This document shows positions 52,956-61,935 of a stretch of DNA of 64,000 nt, piece by piece. Both the position numbers and the translations under genes were made by a program. Source of the stretch: Pseudoips prasinana (lineage: Eukaryota > Arthropoda > Insecta > Lepidoptera > Nolidae); assembly GCA_951640165.1 (NCBI GenBank), contig OX621263.1, positions 15,444,001-15,508,000 on the forward strand, written 5' to 3'. A model generated the notes under the pieces. That model was given only the letters and a program-made list of their open reading frames with translations. It did not search any database and was not told where the DNA came from. The first letter of the stretch is position 1, and every line of letters begins with the position of its first letter.

Positions 52956-54231
52956 GGTCTTTACCTATGAAATTGCCGTTCTGCAGTACTGGCCATTTCA
53001 AATCAAAATAATTTTTGTTTGGCTAAGAATTCTAATTTCAAATTAATTTTATTTTAAAAACATGGATTCTTTTTTCCAAAAGTAGTCATTTCTTTATTGA
53101 TTAGTGTTACATTTTCATCGCATTTCAATCTTTTTCGTCATCATGGATACGTTAAAAATTCGAGTAATTATGGAATATGAGTACCGTCGTGGCAGCAACG
53201 CGGCACAAGCGGCACGCAACATCAACGACGTTTACGGAGCTAACACTACAAACCAACGCACCACCTGTTATTGGTTTGCTCGCTTCCGTTCTGGAAATTT
53301 CGACCTGAAAAATGAACCTCGCGGTCGTCCGAAGACTTTGGTCGACAATGACGAATTAAAGGCGGTTGTGGAAGCTGATGATACACAATCTACGGCTGAA
53401 TTAGCAGCAGCTTTCGACGTTAGCGTCAAAACAATATTGGTCCATTTGCGTCAAATTGGCAAGGTAAAAAAGCTTGACAAATGGGTGCCCCACGAACTCA
53501 ATGATCGCCAGCGCGAAGTACGCGTCGAGACGTGCCTTGCACTGCTCAACAGACACACAAATGAAGGAATTTTGAACCGCATTGTTACCTGCGATGAAAA
53601 ATGGATTCTGTTTGATAACCGCAAGCGCTCAGCAAGTTGGTTGGATCCTGGTTCAGCACCTAAACAATGCCCTAAACGAAAACTTACCCCTAGAAAAGTG
53701 ATGGTCACTGTTTGGTGGTCTAGCGCCGGTGTGATTCATCACAGCTTACCAAACGGGGTGAGCATTACTGCAGATGTGTACTGTGAAGAACTGAGCACAA
53801 TGATGGAGAAGCTGGCGCATCTCCAACCAGCATTGGTCAATCGCTCGTCTCCGCTGCTCCTGCACGACAACGCGCGACCTCATACTGCACAGCAGACGGT
53901 CTCCAAGTTGCAAGAACTGGGGTTGGAAGCTCTCCGTCATCCGCCCTACTCACCAGACCTTGCGCCTACAGACTACTACTTTTTCCAGAATTTGGATAAC
54001 TTCTTGGCGGGAAAAAAATTCAATACCCGAGAGGCAGTACAAAATGCCTTTGAAGAATTTGTTGCCTCCCGTCCAGCTGATTTCTTTAAGAAGGGCATCA
54101 ATAAACTGCCACTGCGATGGCAAAGATGCATTGATTGCATGGGTGATTACTTCGATTAATACAAATAAAAAAATTCATGAAAAAAATTCGTTTTTTTTTC
54201 ATACAAAACGGCAATTTCATAGGTAAAGACC
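52956..54231 (+). mobile_element. Mariner element, cecropia type, complete (copy 2)
   Basis: Ends GGTCTTTACCTATGAAATTG inverted at both sides, TA duplications at 52954-52955 and 54232-54233, length 1276 bp. It differs from copy 1 (21406-22687) by a 3 bp codon deletion, 3 bp in the tail region, and a few substitutions. It sits in gag of the LTR element in the same orientation. Confidence 0.92.
53143..54159 (+). CDS. Mariner transposase (copy 2)
   Basis: A transposase of 338 residues, from the ATG at 53143, almost identical to that at 21593. WVPHEL is at 114-119. The catalytic residues are Asp151 (CDEKW), Asp242 (LHDNARPH) and Asp277 (APTDYY), keeping DD34D. Differences noted are Asp for Gly at residue 68 and loss of one Phe codon in the HHSLPNG loop. 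No stop or frameshift is present. The missing residue lies between the first and second catalytic Asp, so copy 1 is the more likely of the two to keep full activity; neither has been shown active. Confidence 0.9.
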   Translation: MDTLKIRVIMEYEYRRGSNAAQAARNINDVYGANTTNQRTTCYWFARFRSGNFDLKNEPRGRPKTLVDNDELKAVVEADDTQSTAELAAAFDVSVKTILVHLRQIGKVKKLDKWVPHELNDRQREVRVETCLALLNRHTNEGILNRIVTCDEKWILFDNRKRSASWLDPGSAPKQCPKRKLTPRKVMVTVWWSSAGVIHHSLPNGVSITADVYCEELSTMMEKLAHLQPALVNRSSPLLLHDNARPHTAQQTVSKLQELGLEALRHPPYSPDLAPTDYYFFQNLDNFLAGKKFNTREAVQNAFEEFVASRPADFFKKGINKLPLRWQRCIDCMGDYFD

Positions 54232-54233
54232 TA

Positions 54234-54680
54234 TTATTTGGGAAGCAAGCGGTGGATTGTTTACTTTACGCAATCGACGATAGGGGCGTACGCGTAGGCG
54301 CACAGGCAGCCAAATTTGAAAAGCCTGAGGATGTATTGGAATTTCTCAAAAATATAAAACCAAACAATTGTAACCAATTAGATATAGCTAAAGATATAAA
54401 CCGGGATAAACGTTTAAATAATATCACAAGTACCGCAAATAATCCCTCGAACTCCACCAACGTCACTGGCGGCACTTACAGGAATAATAACCAAAAGGTG
54501 CCTATGAAATGTTTTAACTGTCACGGTATTGGTCACCCTAGCTTCAAATGCCCAAAACCACTCGTAAAATGTGACAATTGTGATTACCTAGGGCACGATG
54601 TGACACGCTGCCCTAAACCGAAAGATGCCCAACAACCTAAAGATAAAAACATTCTAGAAGTCTTAGTTTCGCAAAACTAA
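54234..54680 (+). pseudogene. LTR-element gag, C-terminal part with zinc knuckles
   Basis: This continues the gag interrupted at 52955. It starts with 'GKQAVDCLLYAIDDRG' and 'PEDVLEFLKNIKPNN', followed by an Asn-rich linker, then two CCHC zinc knuckles: CFNCHGIGHPSFKC and CDNCDYLGHDVTRC, each CX2CX4HX4C. These bind the packaged RNA. The frame stops at 54680. The apparent open frame begins further left only because the mariner end is open in this phase. Confidence 0.82.
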
Positions 54681-54689
54681 CGATGAATA

Positions 54690-55010
54690 CAAATGTTTGA
54701 TATATATTAACGGTAGTCCGATAGTATGTCAAGTAGATAGTGAGTAGGAAGTGAGGCCACGCTTGTTCGGAAAGACGCCGCTTTAAGTATAGGTTTAACT
54801 CCCTACTTGAGGGGACTAGGTAACGTACCATTCTTACCTTTAGGTTCCACTTTAGTGGATATTGAGATACAAGGCCTGTTAGAAAGGGGTGTTGAGGTGC
54901 TGATAGTAGACAATCACTTGATCAAATGCAAAGTCCTACTTGGACATAGTTTTACGGAACCTCCCACGATAACTATCACCAAGACGCCAACTGAGTTCAA
55001 GTTTTGAAGA
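54690..55010 (+). pseudogene. LTR-element protease-like remnant
   Basis: After the gag stop, broken frames give 'INGSPIVCQVDS', the place of a retroviral-type aspartic protease active site (normally D-S/T-G). The Gly codon is replaced and stops follow. Then come 'LRGLGNVPFLPLGSTLVDIE' and 'DNHLIKCKVLLGHSFTE', with the ILGxxF-like end of a protease. It is dead through stops and loss of the active-site Gly. Confidence 0.6.
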
Positions 55011-55040
55011 TCTGAACATGAACATGACTTAAAGCTTGAA

Positions 55041-55247
55041 TTGAACATTTTATGCGATGTTTCCATAGAAGTAGGTGAAATGATTTTTATCCCAGTTAGA
55101 TCCAACGTAACTTGTTATGGTAGCGTTTATGTTAGTGGATCCGTAAGAGGCCATGTAGGTAATATTCCTGTTATCTTTTTCCAGGCTGGAATACCAAGTT
55201 CGGGGAGTCGATTGCAACTTGTTGAATTAAAAGTAAAGTTAATATAA
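55041..55247 (+). pseudogene. LTR-element pol spacer between protease and RT
   Basis: A short frame, 'EVGEMIFIPVRSNVTCYGSV' and 'GIPSSGSRLQLVELKVKLI', resembles the linker between protease and RT in gypsy-like pol, where a beta-rich 'gsv...' segment is usual. There are stops on both sides. Confidence 0.45.
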
Positions 55248-55280
55248 AATTAAATTCATATTTTAGGTAGCAGTAAAAGC

Positions 55281-55680
55281 GTGTTCAGCATTTCGAATAA
55301 CTTACTATCTCTGGAACCCGTGAGTCCCAAGTGCGGTGATCAGTTATCAGATAGGGAAAAACGTCAATGTGAAGAATTAATTAACAAACATAAAGACTGT
55401 TTTTCCTCTGGAATGCACGACTTGGGATTCACTAATGTTACTGAGATGGTGATACACCTCAAAGATACTACGCCTATGGTTTACAGGCCGTACCGCCTGG
55501 CTTATTCTGAGCGCCAGTTAGTTCGAGAGATGGTAGGGATAATGTTAGATCACGGAATAGTTTGTGGATCTCAATCCCCTCACGCCAGTCCGATTGATCT
55601 GGTTAAAAAGAAATCAGGAGAAAAGCGTCTCTGCGTTGACTATCGGGCCCTTAATAGCCACACCAAACAAGACCTATTTA
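55281..55680 (+). pseudogene. LTR-element reverse transcriptase, N-terminal piece
   Basis: 'LINKHKDCFSSGMHDLGFTN', 'VIHLKDTTPMVYRPYRLAYS', 'VREMVGIMLDHGIV', 'SPHASPIDLVKKKSGEKRL' and 'CVDYRALN' are the fingers of a Ty3/gypsy RT up to the RxxVDYRxLN motif. The palm with the catalytic YxDD, RNase H and most of integrase are then missing. The sequence passes near 55660-55690 into integrase C-terminal sequence in another frame. A large internal deletion explains this. Confidence 0.8.
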
Positions 55681-55689
55681 CCCGATGTT

Positions 55690-55836
55690 CAGTTAGGTAT
55701 AAATACGTCAGTCCATGACGTAACCAAGAAAACTCCGACAGATCTTTTAATTGGTAGGACGGTCGCAAACCTATCTCAGGGTATTCTTAACGAAATTTTT
55801 GATGAGGTTGATCTTTTGTTTAGGATACATGTTTAG
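55690..55836 (+). pseudogene. LTR-element integrase, C-terminal piece
   Basis: The frame encodes 'LPDVQLGINTSVHDVTKKTP' and 'DLLIGRTVANLSQGILNEIF', the characteristic 'LN.t.h..t..tP..l.fGr' region after the integrase catalytic core. The DDE residues are upstream and deleted. It ends at a stop at 55836. Confidence 0.72.
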
Positions 55837-56264
55837 CATACACCGTTAACCAAGGAGGGAACTAGGCACGAAACTGTCGTCGCTATTGATAAAATATTCC
55901 CATGGCTTAGTTTTAACACCGCCGCTTGCTCTTCAAGTGACCATAGTGATGATGATGGGAACAGTGATAAAGATTAGATTAGATTAGCATTGAAAATGTA
56001 ATTAATAGTTGATTGATAGACCCTAATCATCATCGCCATAATACCATGTATCTAAGATGATCTGATAGCGATGACCCATGATTTTGTGATTGTTTATGAT
56101 TACGGAATATATATAAAAAAAAACATGTTTTTCGAGATTTAGGAGATGGTGATAGATAGTAGAGTTGATAATGAGTGGCGAATGACGAATTCGCCGCCCA
56201 GACTGGCTTACGCATTTGATTTGTAACAGTGTGTTTGTGAAGGAAGTAGCTGGCACACTGCTCT

Positions 56265-56709
56265 AGCGAGGGATGTTTGGAGCCGGGCATGATTGGTGTA
56301 GGAACTCACCGCCCAGGAGTGGTTCCAAACATCGCAGCTATGATAGTGACTCGGTTAAGAGGCAACAACTGCGTTACTTCATGGCTATAGTGGAGACATG
56401 GATTTAGTGAGGGATGTTTTGGAACCGGGCATGATTGGTGTATGAACTCACCGCCCAGGAGTGGTTCCAAATATCGCAGCCGTGATTGTGACTCAGTTAA
56501 GAGGCAACAACTGCTTTACTTCATGGCTATAGTAGACAGATTTTAATATAAACGAAATATTAGGATGACTTAAGAAATCGGATAGTGAGGGATGTTCTGG
56601 AACTGGGCATGATTGGTGTAGGAACTCACCGCCCATGAGTGGTTCCAAACATCGCAGTCATGGCAGTGAGTCGGTTAAGAGGCAACGGCTGACTAATGTC
56701 ATGGCTATA
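56265..56709 (+). repeat. Three structured repeats before the 3' LTR
   Basis: Units at 56265-56391, 56406-56533 and 56584-56709 (about 127 bp) share 'gggatgtt(t/c)tgga', 'gggcatgattggtgta', 'gaactcaccgccca', 'gagtggttccaaa', 'tcgcag', 'cggttaagaggcaac' and 'catggctata'. In each, 'gatgttTtGGa' near the start can pair with 'tTCCaaaCATC' about 55 bases on, so every unit can form a stem-loop. They lie in the non-coding 3' region of the LTR element. Confidence 0.85.
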
Positions 56710-56836
56710 AAAGATAAGGCTTAATTAAATATTATTATTACAAATTAAAGTAATTGAAATGTGTAACATGACTTACTCTATGCTTAAAATATTTATTTTA
56801 TAGAACGAAGAGACTCGTTCCTTGAGGATGGCCGAC

Positions 56837-57134
56837 TGTAACACGACTATCGTTATTATAGTACTCTGGCAACTCTATACTTTTTCACATGTCATACCGA
56901 CGGTAGTTATTGTACTTATTACTGGAGAACACCGTTGCTGTCCGAATGTCAGTGTCACAAGTAGTGTCAGTTCCGGTCGGCCATCGACACTTCACTTTTG
57001 AACGAGACGTCTCTGAGTAAGGTTAGTAGAATTATTGGATATTATTTAGCTGTATGTTTTTGATATAATTGAATAAATTCTTGTATTGTATTCTGTATTT
57101 GAATTGTTTCCCTTCTCGAAAGGTTTAACTAACA
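56837..57134 (+). repeat. 3' LTR, 298 bp
   Basis: It is identical to the 5' LTR except for two substitutions. The preceding 'cttgaggatggccgac' would be the polypurine-tract position but is only partly purine. Confidence 0.92.
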
Positions 57135-57624
57135 GAATATTGATTATTTTAAGCTGGCTATAAAGCTGCGTACGGATATTCTAATACAGTCCACGCCTCA
57201 TCGGCGGACACAATTTGACCTCGACAGCATCTGCATTACGTAAACACACGTGTACAGTTACTAAAGGCTAAGTCTACGAGTCTTTTACTCTGTAGGTAGC
57301 GTAGTATGTACATAGTTACGTCATCGTTAAACCACAACGACTGCCATTATCTAACGAAGTACCCCTCAAAGCTCGAAGACGCACAACAATTGAAGCGGCA
57401 ACTCATCCATAGGATTACCGCACCGCATTCCTTTGTCTATTTAATATTTTATTTCTTACAACGTGTAACATGAATAGTGTGCAATACGGGAAGAGAGCAA
57501 TAATTTTCCAAAGGGTTTATTGTGAAAAAAGGCGATCATCTCTTATTCTTTCGTTCTTCTTAGTCAGTAAGCTTGCAAAGATTAATAGATATCATTATTA
57601 AAAGTGACGTGAGGTGCTAACACA
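57135..57624. other. Unassigned sequence
   Basis: Flank of the LTR element. Nothing recognised. Confidence 0.35.
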
Positions 57625-57812
57625 ATGAAAGATAGTAACGGGTAACTCACATAATAAATTTTATGTTGGATTCGGCCAACGTTTCAACCTCTTCTGGAAG
57701 TCATCTTCTGGGCGAATGCGACCCGCATGACGTCGCGTCCCGTCTCGCACTGAAACGTTGGCCGAATCCAACAGATAATTAATTACGTGAGTCATCCGTT
57801 ACTATCTTTCAT
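57625..57812. mobile_element. Inverted-repeat DNA element, 188 bp
   Basis: ATGAAAGATAGTAACGG at the left and its complement at the right continue into longer imperfect arms, including the strongly conserved 'ttggattcggccaacgtttc'. The sequences outside both ends share 'ttaatagatat', which may be part of the target history. No coding region. Confidence 0.65.
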
Positions 57813-58030
57813 AAAGTTAATAGATATTCATATAAAGTGTGTTTATGACGTCACAATCTTCAAGCTGCAGGCAGCTACATATGTATTATCAGCATAGTCA
57901 AGGTGTATGTGGTATGTTATGAGAAAATTGCCAGCAATTGTATATTTGCCAACACTGTGCGACCTACCGTTAATTTTTGAATATAAGGTATACTTTTTTG
58001 CAAGCTATGACAACTATACTTATCTATTAA
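57813..58030. other. Unassigned sequence
   Basis: Nothing recognised. Confidence 0.3.
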
Positions 58031-58804
58031 TAATAATAATATCCTGGGACATTATTCACACACAGCAATCTGATCCCTAACTAAGCAGAGCTTGTACTAT
58101 GGTAACCAGATAAGTGATATACTACATATCCATTTTTTTTTTGTAACAAACATACATGCGCGCCTGTTTCCTAGAGGGGTAAGCAGAGACAACGGATTTC
58201 CATTTGTCACGATCTTTTCACACGTCTTTTGCCTAGATTACTGTCATTATATTCTTCATACATGCTCGCCGGTTTAGGGTACTTCTGACCTGCCCTTTCT
58301 TGAGAACGTCTCCGATTTGGTCAGAGAATGTTCGACGAGGTCTTCCCCTTCCGGTTATTCCATTCACACAACTACTACTTCTTTTGTCAATCTTCTTTCA
58401 TTCATCCTTTCTAAATTGCCAAACCATCTCATCATTCCTTTTACAATGACATCAGTAATACATCACAAATACATCAGTATTTCGAATTCTGTCTCTCAAA
58501 GTCACACCACACATACTTCTCAGAGCTCTCATTTCGATTGCATTTATTTTTTTACTTTCACTTCCATACATTAAAGTTGGCACTAACACTCCATCGTGCA
58601 CGGCCAGTCGAGCCTGCTTTGAGACTTGCCGGCTACTCATAAAGGCGTTTAGTGCCCCATTCCTCTGTTCCCAGCATTTTTTGTAAATGCATACTTATAT
58701 AGATATTTTACACCCAGACCCAGGACAAACAGACATGTTCATGCACACAAATATCTGTCCCGGGTGGGAATCGAACAGCAGCGTGTCTACCAACCAGGCC
58801 CGTC
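58031..58804 (-). mobile_element. tRNA-type SINE, family A, split by a LINE remnant
   Basis: The tail half (58031-58133: 'atcctgggacattattcaca', 'taagcagagcttgtactatg') and the head half (58680-58804: 'atacttatatagatatttta', 'atctgtcccgggtgggaatc') form one SINE, interrupted in its T/A-rich middle by an RT-coding fragment. Confidence 0.65.
58134..58679 (-). pseudogene. LINE reverse-transcriptase C-terminal fragment
   Basis: On the minus strand the frame from 58640 gives 'QARLAVHDGVLVPTLMYGSE', then 'INAIEMRALRSMCGVTLRDR' and 'IRNTDV', the thumb and C-terminal motifs of an RTE-like RT ('YGSE...', 'CGV...DRIRN'). After a frameshift, 'GRPRRT'-like and 'KRRVKRS' pieces follow towards 58140. The same family left a remnant at 42235-42440. 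There are no catalytic motifs. About 545 bp; boundaries approximate. Confidence 0.6.
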
Positions 58805-59095
58805 GTCAATATTATGAAGAGAACCGATTTCATTTTCGTGAAAATATACTGTCTCGATCATAGATCTATTATTCCATCTCCACCATAGAGAAAATATCAT
58901 AACGTATATACACATCATCCGATTTAGTTGAAACTCTATACCAGCCCCAGAAATGTTTACAGAGAAAAACAATATCACGCTTCTTAGCTGAGAAACCTGT
59001 AAGGACTGTTATTAAATAAAGAAATAGTTGATTGTGGTTCAAGCGGTTGAGCGGCGTTTACCTAAGCCACGGTTAAGGGGCGGATCACGGCATTA

Positions 59096-59272
59096 TCACA
59101 CTAATATTATAAAAGCGAAAGTTTGTGAGTGTGTTTGTTTGTTACTTCTTCACGTCTAAACGGCTGGAGCGATTTTAATAATATTTGGTAAGGAGTTAGC
59201 TGACACCCTGGTTTAACACATAGGCTACAATTTATAAAGTTGACCGCAGGTAAAACCGCAGGGCACAGCTAG
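59096..59272 (+). mobile_element. Short Helitron-like element
   Basis: It starts TCACACTAATATTAT after A and ends 'ccgcaggtaaaaccgcaggg' then 'cacagCTAG' before T. It shows strong full-length similarity to 35464-35648. Confidence 0.75.
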
Positions 59273-59537
59273 TTACAAATAAGAACGTAAATATTTAAAG
59301 TACCTTCTCATCATTACTCACAACAATTCCTTGATACTGTATGTAATTATTAACCATTAACCATACCTGGTATAACCATTTCTGGTAATAACCTTATCTT
59401 ACCTAGCCAGCTGCGGCGAGGTGATTGCTACAAAAAACTTGAGTGTAACAAATTGTTATGTTCTTCTCTTCTCCCAAATAAAGTACTAATTTATCTTTAT
59501 ATCTGTCTAAACGCACGTAATTGGTACTGGTCGCTAA
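59273..59537. other. Unassigned sequence
   Basis: Nothing recognised between two Helitron-like elements. Confidence 0.3.
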
Positions 59538-59706
59538 TCTACTATATAAAAATAAGTCGGGTTTTCCTTCCTGACGCTATAACTCCAGAACGCACGAACC
59601 GATTTCCACGGTTTTGCATTCGTTGGAAAGGTCTCGGGCTCCGTGAGGTTTATAGCAAAGAAAATTTATAAAATTTAACGCGAGTAACACCGCGGGGCAC
59701 AGCTAG
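59538..59706 (+). mobile_element. Short Helitron-like element, different 5' half
   Basis: It starts TCTACTATATAAAAATAAG after A and ends 'gcgagtaacaccgcggggca' then 'cagCTAG' before T. The 3' end matches the other short elements, but the interior ('cgctataactccagaacgca') is a different subfamily. Confidence 0.7.
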
Positions 59707-59849
59707 TGCTGTATAAAACACACGGTCAAACTTCGAACATACTACTTTAAAACTACTGACAATTTATTATCATCAGTAACTGCTAGCAAAATCATACGAT
59801 GACGACGGCATAGTGATATTTTTAATTAAAATATTATAATATATAATAA

Positions 59850-60074
59850 TAAATATCGGACAAATAACACACTGCCACCTAATTCCAAACTAGACAAAGC
59901 CTGTACTATGGCAACCAGACAACTGATAAACATACATATATATTTCTAACTACATTTAAACTCAGGCAGAACAAACCGTTATCACACAAAAAAGTTATCC
60001 CGGGTGGGAATCCAACCCACGGCCCCTGGCTTAGCAGTTAGGGCCACTAACTAACTAGACCAACAGACCAGTCC
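59850..60074 (-). mobile_element. tRNA-type SINE, family A, full length
   Basis: In reverse it has 'gactggtctgttggtctagt' at the head, B-box-like 'gggttggattccc', then the body, ending 'cagtgtgttatttgtccga'. Head and body order match 463-733. Confidence 0.7.
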
Positions 60075-60253
60075 TCATCCACAATACTTTATCAACTCAG
60101 CAAGTAATTACTTTTACTTAATCACCGCCTACAACACTCTCAGAATCTTCAATGCTAACAAAAAATATTGATCATGCTTTAAACATTTCGTATAGTGCTT
60201 TCACATTAAACTGGTAACCGCACTTATGATATATATGTGTATATATATATATA

Positions 60254-60408
60254 GGGCAGTGGTTACCCTAGTGTCAGAGTTGTTCAAGCCGCCCATTAGG
60301 TCTCTAACATGGCTTAACGACCGGCTACAACCGGGACCGACAGCTTAACGTGCTCGCCACGTTAAACGATCAGAAATTAAACCACTTTGGCGGTCACCCA
60401 TCTATGGT
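60254..60408 (-). mobile_element. 5S-type SINE, body
   Basis: In reverse: 'tagatgggtgaccgccaaag', 'cgagcacgttaagctgtcgg', 'tcccggttgtag' and 'gtgtcagag'-type end ('ctctgacactagggtaacca'). Only the last part of the head remains. An AT dinucleotide run (60234-60253) adjoins it. Confidence 0.65.
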
Positions 60409-60870
60409 ACGGAAAATAAAATTCAGAGTCGTGGAGTCTGATCGCAATGGGTCCAATTGAATTTCCAAACTATTAAGTATCTACTAAAACACTGATAATA
60501 TAAAAGAAAACAGAGAACCTGATTGTAGCACCACCTACCAGGCCTAAATATGGTTCTAAACATTTAAGGGAAGCACTCAAACACATACATAAATTTAATC
60601 AACATCGGTGCAGCCGCTTTTGAAAACTGCAGTCACAAACATACAGCAGCTGTATTTTTATAATTTGTTATATCACTGGCATGCCAGTATACTGTGCGAG
60701 TTCTTTAGTTAAATCTTCAAAGTGTCTCGATGACATCATATTGCCTAGCAATATAACAAAGGCTTACTGCCTTTTGTGTTTCAGTTGGCCCCACGATAAC
60801 CTATTCAACAATAGACAATAATATCCCGGGTTGGCCAAAAAGTATTATTTAAGTGAAAGAAACACTAAAC
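60409..60870. other. Unassigned sequence
   Basis: Nothing recognised. Confidence 0.3.
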
Positions 60871-61068
60871 GACTGGCGAGGTTAAGCACCTAGGCGTACG
60901 GTCAGACTGTAGATGGGTGACCAGAACACTGGTTTAGTTTCTGAGAGTCTTTAAACTTCAGAGGAGACGTTAAGCTGTCGGTCCCGGCTGTAGTCATTAG
61001 TCTATACGCCATGTCAGAACTCTACTGAGCGGCTTGATCTAGTTTGACACTTGTATAACGGATGCCCT
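60871..61068 (+). mobile_element. 5S-type SINE, near complete
   Basis: 'gactggcgaggttaagcacc', 'taggcgtacggtcagactgt' and 'agatgggtgacc' give the best 5S-like head in the window. The body 'ttaagctgtcggtcccggct' and 'actgagcggcttgatc' follows. Confidence 0.7.
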
Positions 61069-61763
61069 TACGAATATATAAAAAACCCGGTCATCATAGA
61101 GCGTAAGAACGCTATACGCTAACTCAGAAAGTTTCTCCACCTTCCAGATTGCACTCCAGGTAATATTATGTTGTTGTGGTCCTGGATACGATCACCAGAG
61201 CTTATAGTCCAGAGGAGAACGGACGGCAACGTGTTAGAGATGCTATGTGTCATAAGCGGAAGTAGCTAAACTTCAAATGGGCTGTACCTTTTCTTGTTTG
61301 CTATTCCTGTGAGCATATGACCACACCACGAACTTCTTGTCGGACTATACACGATTCAGCGTCACCGACCCGAGCGTGATGGTTCACTTATGTTCACTCT
61401 TTAGAATGACGCGCCTAAGGACGATTTCATTTGATAACATCTCTGAAGCAACATAGGTTGTACCACGGTCACGATGACTATGCATCCTGATTTCTCTCCT
61501 GTTGGCAACCCTGTCCCGAGGAATAAATGGTTTACGTAAATGTGTTATTTATGTTTTACAATATTTCCTGCACACTCAGGCTTTATAGGTATGGAATACG
61601 TCGTCTACAATAGACGTAAAAGGCCATTGCTATAATAAAATCGTGTCGTGGGGTCAATGAATCTACCTTACCGATTTAGTAGCGTTAGAACTTCAAGTCT
61701 CGTATCTAAGCGGACTGGGTATAAAAAGGCACATTACGGCCATTGAAATAGTAACTTAAAATT
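61069..61763. other. Unassigned sequence
   Basis: No gene or repeat recognised. Confidence 0.3.
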
Positions 61764-61935
61764 AATGGTTGCCTCTTTGATGCAATGGTCTCGTGTTCGA
61801 GAGCAGGCAAAAGGTCATTGGTTCGAATCCATGAAACAAGAGATGTAAAGCAAAGCGATATTCGCTCAATGAGTAGCTACGCAGCGAAGTACCTGCACAT
61901 TGCGCCTTAAGGAATTCGCTGCATGTATCCATTAT
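61764..61935 (+). mobile_element. tRNA-headed SINE, third type
   Basis: 'ggttgcctctttgatgcaat' with 'gatgcaatggt' as an A-box-like stretch, and 'ggttcgaatcc' as a perfect B box at about 61820-61830. It is followed by a non-tRNA body. Single copy in this window. A tRNA gene is unlikely because the acceptor arms do not pair. Confidence 0.55.

Larger units (their letters stand above)
51165..57134 (+). mobile_element. Ty3/gypsy-like LTR retrotransposon, pol gutted
   Basis: Two 298 bp LTRs (51165-51462 and 56837-57134) start TG and end CA. They differ at two positions by my reading: tgtatac/tctatac and gttctta/gtactta. GAAT flanks both sides (51161-51164, 57135-57138) as a 4 bp duplication. Between the LTRs are gag (split by a mariner), protease and early RT remnants, then a jump to the integrase C-terminus, and a structured non-coding 3' region. 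The element is young but cannot make its own RT or integrase. Gag and pol motifs and order suit Ty3/gypsy. No env frame is seen. Confidence 0.85.

Noticed and set aside
60871..60930. 5S rRNA gene
   Set aside because: Only the internal promoter region resembles 5S rRNA; the ends do not form helix I, and the body is that of a dispersed SINE.
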